From contig JALQUQ010000194.1 in NCBI GenBank assembly GCA_023263735.1, positions 1-5,410 of the forward strand: a DNA stretch of 5,410 bases, in the 5' to 3' direction. Both the position numbers and the translations under genes were made by a program. The notes under the pieces were generated by a model. The model searched no databases and was not told the origin of the DNA. It worked only from the letters and a program-made list of their open reading frames with translations. How positions within the stretch are numbered: position 1 is the first letter of the stretch; each line of letters begins with the position of its first letter. Shown piece by piece: positions 1 through 4,862 of the stretch. This DNA comes from Paracoccaceae bacterium (GTDB taxonomy: Bacteria > Pseudomonadota > Alphaproteobacteria > Rhodobacterales > Rhodobacteraceae).

Positions 1-859
1 GCAATCGACCTGTGGCCGTGAAATCAACTATCGGATCGGGGTGGCCAGCGCGCAGGTGATCTTGCGTCAGTTGGACCCGGCGACGAACCGCTATGTCGAG
101 GTGGTGAAATTCGACCCGGCCAGCGAGGCCGCGCCGCAGATCTATCTGGATCAGGCGAAAGAGCCGGATGTGCGGTTTCGCGTGACGCTTGCCGAAGGGG
201 TGACCAGTTGGCAGGTGGTTGAAGAGTTGAAACGCGCCGATTTTCTGACCGGAGAGGTTGCGGCCGTGCCGGCCGAAGGGACCTTGGCCCCGGACAGCTA
301 TGAGGTGGAAGCGGGCTCGTCGCGCGAGGAGCTGATTGCCCGCATGGTCGAGGCGCAGACGCGTCTGTTGGCGCAACTGTGGTCGGCGCGGGTGGACGGT
401 TTGCCCTATGAGACGCCGGAAGAGGCGTTGATCATGGCGTCGATCGTCGAAAAGGAAACCGGGATTTCGGAAGAACGCCCGCAGGTGGCCAGCGTGTTCC
501 AGAATCGTCTGGAGCAGGGGATGCGGTTGCAGACGGACCCGACGGTCATTTATGGCATCACCAAGGGGCAAGGCGGTTTGGGGCGCGGGTTGCGGCAAAG
601 CGAACTGCGCAAGGAAACACCGTATAACACCTATGTTATCAATGGCTTGCCGCCGACCCCGATTGCGAATCCCGGGCGGTTGTCGATTGAGGCGGTGCTG
701 AACCCGGCGCAGACGGATTATCTGTTCTTTGTGGCGGATGGCACGGGGGGGCACGCCTTTGCGGCGACGCTGCAAGAGCATAACAAGAACGTAGCCAAAT
801 GGCGCGAGATCGAGAAATCGCAGGGCGCCGCAGAGCAGTCTGGCGTGCAGGGCGAATAG
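1..859 (+). CDS. mltG: MltG endolytic murein transglycosylase, C-terminal part (5' end outside window)
   Basis: MltG is an inner-membrane-anchored lytic transglycosylase (YceG family) that cuts nascent peptidoglycan strands inside the glycan chain and so sets strand length. The frame is open to the left edge (first full codon at bases 2-4), so the GTG at 41 is an internal codon and the N-terminal membrane anchor lies outside; 285 residues are visible. The family signature is clear: RVTLAEGVTSWQVVE (LysM-like region), then ASIVEKET with the presumed catalytic glutamate (codon 449-451), RLEQGMRLQTDPTVIYG, NTYVINGLPPTPIANPG, and the C-terminal YLFFVADGTGGHAFA. This follows the E. coli MltG pattern closely. 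Nothing looks broken. The gene ends with TAG and is followed 42 bases later by an intrinsic terminator, so it belongs to a separate housekeeping transcript and not to the GTA operon. Confidence 0.95.
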   Translation, partial: QSTCGREINYRIGVASAQVILRQLDPATNRYVEVVKFDPASEAAPQIYLDQAKEPDVRFRVTLAEGVTSWQVVEELKRADFLTGEVAAVPAEGTLAPDSYEVEAGSSREELIARMVEAQTRLLAQLWSARVDGLPYETPEEALIMASIVEKETGISEERPQVASVFQNRLEQGMRLQTDPTVIYGITKGQGGLGRGLRQSELRKETPYNTYVINGLPPTPIANPGRLSIEAVLNPAQTDYLFFVADGTGGHAFAATLQEHNKNVAKWREIEKSQGAAEQSGVQGE

Positions 860-901
860 GGCCCGCAGCGCCGATAAAGTCTGAAAGATCAAACCTTTGC
901 G

Positions 902-935
902 CCAGACCCGACGAAACCGTTCGGGTCTGGTTTTT
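902..935 (+). terminator. Intrinsic terminator after mltG
   Basis: A perfect 10-bp stem (CCAGACCCGA at 902-911 pairing with TCGGGTCTGG at 921-930), a 9-base loop and a run of five T follow the mltG stop codon. This is a textbook Rho-independent terminator and should isolate the GTA cluster from mltG read-through. Confidence 0.93.
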
Positions 936-978
936 CATTATGCGCCGGTTTTTTCGGGGGGGGATGGGCCGCGCGTGG

Positions 979-993
979 TTAATGAGTGGTTAA
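979..993. promoter_or_regulatory. Candidate CtrA box TTAA-N7-TTAA
   Basis: The sequence TTAATGAGTGGTTAA is an exact match to the full CtrA consensus TTAA-N7-TTAA known from Caulobacter and other Alphaproteobacteria. It comes from an 11-base direct repeat of GTGGTTAA (975-982 and 986-993); each unit is the reverse complement of TTAACCAC, one base off the TTAACCAT half-site. Its centre is about 84 bases upstream of the predicted transcription start, which suits an activator. CtrA is needed for GTA expression in R. capsulatus, where the effect is thought to be mostly indirect through GafA. Binding here is inferred from the motif only. Confidence 0.6.
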
Positions 994-1006
994 GCGGTCG
1001 CCCTGT

Positions 1007-1023
1007 AACCATTTGATATGGTT
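1007..1023. promoter_or_regulatory. Inverted repeat AACCAT-N5-ATGGTT upstream of the -35 box
   Basis: AACCAT (1007-1012) and ATGGTT (1018-1023) form a perfect 6-bp inverted repeat with a 5-base spacer, ending 11 bases before the -35 hexamer. The arms extend to TAACCAT and ATGGTTGA, so both resemble the TTAACCAT half-site also seen at 975-993. It could be a dimeric activator site (CtrA, or the GTA activator GafA, whose site I cannot recognise by motif) or a second weaker CtrA site. Confidence 0.45.
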
Positions 1024-1034
1024 GAATTTTTAGC

Positions 1035-1063
1035 TTGACCTTGCGACCGATCCAACCTATACC
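1035..1063 (+). promoter_or_regulatory. Sigma-70 type promoter of the GTA cluster
   Basis: TTGACC (1035-1040) and TATACC (1058-1063) are separated by exactly 17 bases, close to the housekeeping promoter consensus of Alphaproteobacteria (TTGAC plus TATA-like). It lies in the AT-richest stretch of the intergenic region. The predicted start is an A at 1069 or 1071. It is the only good promoter between the mltG terminator and the first GTA gene. Confidence 0.75.
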
Positions 1064-1088
1064 TTGTGACATGCTAGAAGAAGTGTCG

Positions 1089-1120
1089 AAAGCGGCCGGG
1101 GTGACCCGTGGCCGCTTTTT
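1089..1120 (+). terminator. Terminator-like hairpin in the GTA leader (possible attenuator)
   Basis: AAAGCGGCC (1089-1097) pairs perfectly with GGCCGCTTT (1110-1118), and GGG/CCC (1099-1101 with 1105-1107) can add an inner stem. A run of five T (1116-1120) follows the GC core. It lies about 20 bases after the predicted transcription start and 48 bases before the first structural gene, with no complete gene ahead of it. The shape is that of an intrinsic terminator placed as an attenuator. The T run is short and partly used in the stem, so termination is probably incomplete. A role as an mRNA-stabilising 5' stem-loop is the main alternative. Confidence 0.6.
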
Positions 1121-1136
1121 CCATTTCTGTTCGTCC

Positions 1137-1144
1137 GGAGGGAG
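1137..1144 (+). promoter_or_regulatory. Strong Shine-Dalgarno sequence GGAGGGAG ahead of g1
   Basis: GGAGGGAG is the best ribosome binding sequence in the leader. It is 10 bases from the ATG at 1155, which opens only a 12-codon frame, but 23 bases from the ATG at 1168 used here for g1. Either g1 is loaded from a distance, or ribosomes read the 12-codon frame and re-initiate at 1168. Confidence 0.5.
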
Positions 1145-1167
1145 AACGAGGCGAATGGCAGCACAGT

Positions 1168-1518
1168 ATGACAGCAAATCTTCAAACGGATGATGTGTCG
1201 GCGATTGGTGGCGGCGCAGGAGTGCCTTCGGGCGATTTTTTGGATGAGGCGACCGCGCTTTTCCGCGAGGCCGCTGGCGAATTGTTTGGCGCGTTACGGG
1301 GGCTCCGCCGGGGGCGAACCGAAGAGGCCAAGGCCGCGGCGCAGGCGGTCAAGGACCTGAAACAGGCGCTTGAATGGGTGATGGACGAAAGGAACCGCTG
1401 TGAAAAGTACCGCAAATCCGCTGCCGGGGTTGTCGGAACCCGCGCGCACGACCTGGACGCCGCACGCGATGAAATCGGGCGCCGTCTGGCTTGCCTCCGC
1501 AACGCCCGAGACGATTGA
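1168..1518 (+). CDS. GTA small terminase subunit (RcGTA gp1-like)
   Basis: This 116-residue protein matches the first gene of RcGTA-type clusters, shown in R. capsulatus to act as the small terminase. The small subunit forms a ring that hands DNA to the large terminase, and GTA versions are thought to lack the sequence-specific DNA-binding domain that phages use to find their own genome. Residues 1-20 are Gly/Ser/Asp rich and probably flexible. Residues 24-48 and 51-83 are predicted helical; the second, with KAAAQAVKDLKQALEWVMDE, is charged and coiled-coil-like. The tail DLDAARDEIGRRLACLR (95-111) is typical of GTA g1 proteins. No helix-turn-helix is visible. A GTG at 1108 would extend the frame but starts inside the leader hairpin without a ribosome binding site, so I chose the ATG at 1168. 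The 3' end overlaps the terminase gene by 50 bases. Confidence 0.8.
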   Translation: MTANLQTDDVSAIGGGAGVPSGDFLDEATALFREAAGELFGALRGLRRGRTEEAKAAAQAVKDLKQALEWVMDERNRCEKYRKSAAGVVGTRAHDLDAARDEIGRRLACLRNARDD

Positions 1519-2818
1519 CGCGTTTCTGGCGGGGCTGAGCGATGAGGCGCTGACCGCGCTGCCCTGGTTGTTTGAATTTTGGGCCCTGCCGCATCAATTG
1601 CCCCCCGAGGGCGCGTGGCGAACATGGGTCGTGATGGGGGGCAGGGGTGCCGGAAAGACGCGGGCCGGGGCGGAGTGGGTGCGGGCGCAGGTCGAGGGTG
1701 CCCGCCCGACCGACCCCGGCCGGGCCCATCGGCTGGCGCTGGTCGGGGAAACGCAGGATCAGGTGCGGGAGGTGATGATCTTTGGCGAAAGCGGGATTCT
1801 GGCCTGTTCGCCGCCGGACCGACGCCCGGAATGGAATGCGGGGCGGCGCACGCTGATATGGCCGAATGGGGCGACGGCGCAGACGTTTTCGGCGCATGAC
1901 CCCGACAGTTTGCGCGGGCCGCAGTTCGACGCGGCTTGGGTCGATGAACTGGCCAAGTGGAAGCGGGCCGAGGAAACCTGGGACATGCTGCAATTCGCGC
2001 TGCGTCTGGGGCAGCATCCGCAGCAGGTGGTGACGACGACCCCGCAGAATGTGGCGGTGTTGAAGGCGATCATGCGCAACCCGTCAACCGTGTTGACCCA
2101 TGCCCCGACCGATGCGAACCGGGCCTATCTGGCGGGATCGTTCCTTGAGGAAGTGCAGCGGCGTTATGGCGGGTCGTTCCTTGGGGCGCAGGAGCTGGAG
2201 GGGCGTCTGGTCGAGGATGTCGAAGGGGCGCTGTGGACCATGGCGATGGTGGATGGCGCGCGCACGCAGACGGTGCCGCGCTTTGACCGGGTGGTCGTGG
2301 CGGTGGACCCGCCGGTTTCGGGGCACGAATCCTCGGATGAATGCGGGATCGTCGTGCTGGGGGTGACCTGCACGGGGAACCCGCGCGATTGGCGGGGCAT
2401 GGTGTTGGAGGATGCCAGCCTGCGGGGCCGGGCGACCGAATGGGCGCAGGCAGCGGTGGAGGCCTATCACCGCCATGGCGCCGACAGGATGGTGGCCGAG
2501 GTCAATCAGGGCGGCGATCTGGTGGCCGAGATGCTGCGGCAGGTTGACCCGCTGGTGCCCCTGAAAACGGTTCATGCCACGCGGGGCAAGGCCGTGCGGG
2601 CCGAGCCGGTGGCGGCCCTTTATGAGCAAGGGCGGATCAGCCATGTCCCCGGCTTGGGGCGGCTGGAAGAGCAGATGTGCCGGATGACCCGCAAGGGATT
2701 TGACGGCAAGGGCAGCCCGGACCGCGTGGATGCGCTGGTTTGGGCAGTGACCGAGGCGATGCTGGACCCGGCGCGCAGTCAGGCTCCGGCCCCGCATGTG
2801 CGCGGTCTGTGGCGCTAA
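1469..2818 (+). CDS. terL: GTA large terminase subunit (DNA packaging ATPase/nuclease, RcGTA g2)
   Basis: The large terminase pumps DNA into the prohead with its N-terminal ATPase and cuts it with a C-terminal RNase H-like nuclease. From the ATG at 1469 it has 449 residues. Visible motifs are Walker A GGRGAGKT (57-64), Walker B AAWVDE with Asp159-Glu160 (155-160), the coupling motif VVTTTP (187-192), and the nuclease acidic residues Asp280 (VAVDPP), Glu344 (AEVNQGGD) and Asp421 (DRVDALVWA). All key residues are present, so the enzyme should be active. In RcGTA this enzyme fills heads with random host DNA of a few kilobases. The start is uncertain: an in-frame GTG at 1400, behind AAGGAA at 1389-1394, would add 23 residues and lengthen the overlap with g1 to 119 bases. 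I prefer 1469 because the extra residues (KSTANPLPGLSEPARTTW) look unlike the family. The portal gene follows after 18 bases. Confidence 0.95.
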   Translation: MKSGAVWLASATPETIDAFLAGLSDEALTALPWLFEFWALPHQLPPEGAWRTWVVMGGRGAGKTRAGAEWVRAQVEGARPTDPGRAHRLALVGETQDQVREVMIFGESGILACSPPDRRPEWNAGRRTLIWPNGATAQTFSAHDPDSLRGPQFDAAWVDELAKWKRAEETWDMLQFALRLGQHPQQVVTTTPQNVAVLKAIMRNPSTVLTHAPTDANRAYLAGSFLEEVQRRYGGSFLGAQELEGRLVEDVEGALWTMAMVDGARTQTVPRFDRVVVAVDPPVSGHESSDECGIVVLGVTCTGNPRDWRGMVLEDASLRGRATEWAQAAVEAYHRHGADRMVAEVNQGGDLVAEMLRQVDPLVPLKTVHATRGKAVRAEPVAALYEQGRISHVPGLGRLEEQMCRMTRKGFDGKGSPDRVDALVWAVTEAMLDPARSQAPAPHVRGLWR

Positions 2819-2836
2819 TCCAGAGATAAGGAACCG

Positions 2837-4030
2837 ATGATGGTGTTCAATTTTCTGCGGCGGGGCGATGGATCGCCCGCGCCCGATGCGGCTATGGAGA
2901 AAAAGGCCAGCGCCACGGGGCGCGTGGTCGCCTTTGGCACCGGTGGCCGTGTGGCGTGGAGCCCGCGCGACACCGGATCGCTGACGCGCAACGGGTTTCT
3001 GGGCAATCCGGTCGGGTTTCGGGCGGTGAAACTGGTGGCCGAGGCGGCGGCGGCGCTGCCGCTGGTGTGTCAGGATGCCGAGCGGCGCTATGACCTGCAT
3101 CCGCTTTTGGCGTTGATCGCGCGCCCCAATGATGCGGCGGGGCGGGCCGAATTCCTTGAGGCGGTCTATGGGCATTTCCTGCTGTCGGGGAATGCCTATG
3201 TGGAGGCGGTGCCTGCCGAAGCGGGGTTGCCCCGCGAATTGCATGTGCTGCGGTCGGATCGGATGAACCTGATCCCCGGGGCCGATGGCTGGCCGGTGGC
3301 CTATGACTATACGGTCGGGGGGCGAAGCCACCGGTTCGACATGCGCGGCCCGGTCAAGCCGATTTGCCATCTGAAGGCGTTTCACCCGATGGATGACCAT
3401 TACGGCCTGTCGCCCTTGCAGGCGGCGGCGGTGGCGATGGATGTGCATAGCGCGGCCAGTTCGTGGTCAAAAGCGCTTTTGGACAATGCGGCGCGGCCGT
3501 CGGGGGCGATTGTCTATAAGGGGGCGGATGGGCAGGGCGCATTGTCGCCCGATCAATATGACCGGCTGGTGACCGAAATCGAGATGAACCATCAGGGCGC
3601 GCGCAATGCCGGGCGGCCGATGCTTTTGGAAGGTGGGCTGGACTGGAAGCCGATGGGATTTTCGCCGTCGGATATGGAATTCCAGAAGACGAAAGAGGCC
3701 GCCGCGCGGGAAATCGCGATTGCCTTTGGCATTCCGCCGATGCTGCTCGGGATACCGGGCGATGCGACCTATGCCAATTACCAAGAGGCGAACCGCGCGT
3801 TTTATCGGCTGACGATCTTGCCCCTTGCGGCAAAGGTTCTGGCCGATCTGTCGCATTGGCTGGCGGGATATGCGGGAGAGGCGGTGGAACTGCGGGTCGA
3901 TCTGGACCAGATCCCGGCGCTGGCGGTGGAGCGCGATCAGCAATGGGCGCGGGTGGGCGCGGCTGATTTTCTGACACAGGCCGAGAAGCGGCGGCTTTTG
4001 GGCCTGCCCGCCTTGGCCCAAGACGAATGA
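2837..4030 (+). CDS. GTA portal protein, HK97 family (RcGTA g3)
   Basis: The portal is a dodecameric ring at one capsid vertex; it starts head assembly, docks the terminase and is the channel for DNA in and out. The 397-residue length fits the HK97-type family. Family features are NPVGFRAVKLVAEAAAALPL (57-76), the FLEAVYGHFLLSGNAYVE segment (106-123), GLSPLQAAAVAMD (190-202), NAARPSGAIVY (217-227), EFQKTKEAAAREIAIAFGIP (281-300) running into PPMLLG, and NYQEANRAFYRLTILP (314-329), followed by the C-terminal helical crown. AAGGA at 2828-2832 precedes two adjacent ATG codons (2837 and 2840); the second has the better spacing, so the true protein may be one residue shorter. The stop codon overlaps the start of the next gene (ATGA), which implies translational coupling. 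Confidence 0.95.
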   Translation: MMVFNFLRRGDGSPAPDAAMEKKASATGRVVAFGTGGRVAWSPRDTGSLTRNGFLGNPVGFRAVKLVAEAAAALPLVCQDAERRYDLHPLLALIARPNDAAGRAEFLEAVYGHFLLSGNAYVEAVPAEAGLPRELHVLRSDRMNLIPGADGWPVAYDYTVGGRSHRFDMRGPVKPICHLKAFHPMDDHYGLSPLQAAAVAMDVHSAASSWSKALLDNAARPSGAIVYKGADGQGALSPDQYDRLVTEIEMNHQGARNAGRPMLLEGGLDWKPMGFSPSDMEFQKTKEAAAREIAIAFGIPPMLLGIPGDATYANYQEANRAFYRLTILPLAAKVLADLSHWLAGYAGEAVELRVDLDQIPALAVERDQQWARVGAADFLTQAEKRRLLGLPALAQDE

Positions 4031-4272
4031 CGGGCCGCGGATCGCCCGGCGGATCGCGCTTTTTGTACGACAGTTTCGACGCGGCCACGGCGCGGATCGA
4101 GGCGAATGAGCGTGTGGCCGAAGAGCGTTGGACGGCGCTGGAATTCAGACTTGGCCAGATCGACAGTGCTTTGGAGCGGCTGGAAAAGCGAATTTGGCTG
4201 GGGGTTTACGGAGTTGCGGCCTTTTTGCTGGCGCAGGGGGTCGAGACGCTTTTGCAATCAGGATTGAGGTGA
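4027..4272 (+). CDS. Small GTA head-formation protein (RcGTA g3.5 / rcc01685 family)
   Basis: This 81-residue protein sits between portal and protease, the position of RcGTA orfg3.5, and resembles that family, usually annotated as a GTA head formation protein. Residues 13-55 form a charged amphipathic helix with coiled-coil character (ATARIEANERVAEERW and IDSALERLEKR). Residues 57-76 (IWLGVYGVAAFLLAQGVETL) are hydrophobic enough to be a single membrane segment or a buried helix. Its exact role is unknown to me; the coiled coil and its neighbours suggest a scaffold or assembly function. It has no good Shine-Dalgarno sequence of its own and starts within the portal stop codon (ATGA), so it is probably translated by re-initiation. 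Standard phage head modules of the HK97 type do not need an equivalent. Confidence 0.82.
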   Translation: MTGRGSPGGSRFLYDSFDAATARIEANERVAEERWTALEFRLGQIDSALERLEKRIWLGVYGVAAFLLAQGVETLLQSGLR

Positions 4273-4276
4273 GGCG

Positions 4277-4828
4277 ATGGAGGATTTCGGGGCGCCGGAA
4301 CGCAAATATCTGCGCCCGGAGGCGGGGCTGACCCTGACCGATGGCCGGGTGATCGAAGGCTATGCCAGCCTGTTCGGGTTGGCCGATCAGGGCGGCGATG
4401 TGGTGCAAAAGGGGGCCTATGGTGCCAGTCTGGCCCGGCTTTCGGCGCGTGGGGAAAAGGTGCGGATGCTGTGGCAGCACGACCCGACCCAGCCCATCGG
4501 CGTCTGGGAAGAGGTGCGGGAGGATGCCACGGGCCTTTGGGTCAAGGGGCGTATCCTGAGCGAAGTGGAAAAGGGGCGCGAGGCGGCGGCCCTTTTGCAG
4601 GCGGGGGCGATTGACGGGCTGTCGATTGGCTATCGCACCGTCAAGGCGAACCGCGATGACAAGGGCCGCAGGCTTTTGTCGGAACTGGAGCTGTGGGAGG
4701 TGTCGCTGGTCACCTTTCCCATGCTGAGAGAGGCCCGTGTTTCGGCCAAATCCGATGAGGATGGCTGGCACTGGCAGCAGCTGGCGACGCTGATCCATGC
4801 GGCGCGTCAGGAACTGGCCGAGCGATAA
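4277..4828 (+). CDS. GTA prohead (maturation) protease, HK97 family S78 (RcGTA g4)
   Basis: This 183-residue protein is the serine protease that removes the N-terminal delta domain of the capsid protein after prohead assembly and then digests itself. The S78 family core is complete: IEGYASLFGLADQGGDVVQKGAY (26-48), MLWQHDPTQPIG with the catalytic His68, IDGLSIGYRT with the nucleophile Ser116, and LWEVSLVTFPM (139-149), which holds the third conserved acidic position. It lies directly before its substrate gene, as in HK97 and RcGTA. The sequence GAGGTGAGG (4266-4274), which includes the previous stop codon, gives a good ribosome binding site 4 bases from the end of g3.5, so the genes are coupled. 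Its size is normal for the family and no defect is visible. Confidence 0.95.
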   Translation: MEDFGAPERKYLRPEAGLTLTDGRVIEGYASLFGLADQGGDVVQKGAYGASLARLSARGEKVRMLWQHDPTQPIGVWEEVREDATGLWVKGRILSEVEKGREAAALLQAGAIDGLSIGYRTVKANRDDKGRRLLSELELWEVSLVTFPMLREARVSAKSDEDGWHWQQLATLIHAARQELAER

Positions 4829-4862
4829 CGCCCCGGCTTTTCAGGACATCTGAGGAGATACG
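4829..4862 (+). other. Intergenic leader of the capsid gene
   Basis: The 34 bases between protease and capsid genes are the longest gap inside the operon. They hold the capsid ribosome binding site (AGGAG at 4853-4857). I see no promoter or terminator here, so the capsid gene is read from the upstream transcript. Confidence 0.6.

Larger units (their letters stand above)
1071..1193 (+). other. Leader ORF of 40 codons with a TetR-like helix-turn-helix stretch (doubtful gene)
   Basis: An ATG lies at 1071, at or within two bases of the predicted transcription start, so any translation from it would be leaderless. The frame runs 40 codons to TGA at 1191-1193. Residues 3-19 read EEVSKAAGVTRGRFFHF, which resembles the second and third helices of TetR-family DNA-binding domains (pattern xVAxAAGVSxGxFYxHF). 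The preceding TetR helix and the whole ligand domain are absent. The same bases form the leader hairpin, which constrains them, so the likeness may be chance. Possible readings are a chance ORF, a leader peptide that controls the hairpin, or a remnant of a regulator. Codons 29-40 have their own ATG at 1155 behind a strong Shine-Dalgarno sequence. Confidence 0.2.

Noticed and set aside
956..963. Run of eight G bases after the mltG terminator
   Set aside because: Possibly slippery, but it is noncoding and no second tract pairs with it; a homopolymer in GC-rich DNA is not enough for a functional call.
799..993. 64-codon plus-strand frame across the mltG end
   Set aside because: It runs through the mltG terminator and the CtrA-like repeat, and its translation has no recognisable feature.
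1108..1167. GTG start extending g1 upstream by 20 residues
   Set aside because: The GTG sits inside the leader hairpin, has no Shine-Dalgarno sequence, and the added residues do not resemble the family.
2084..3448. 454-codon open frame on the minus strand
   Set aside because: It lies antisense to the terminase and portal genes, both certain by motif. Its composition is rich in Arg, His and Pro, as expected from a mirrored frame of GC-rich coding DNA, and it shows no known domain.
3354..4257. Other long minus-strand frames opposite portal and g3.5
   Set aside because: Low-complexity Pro/Arg/Ala-rich translations without motifs or ribosome binding sites; shadows of the plus-strand genes.
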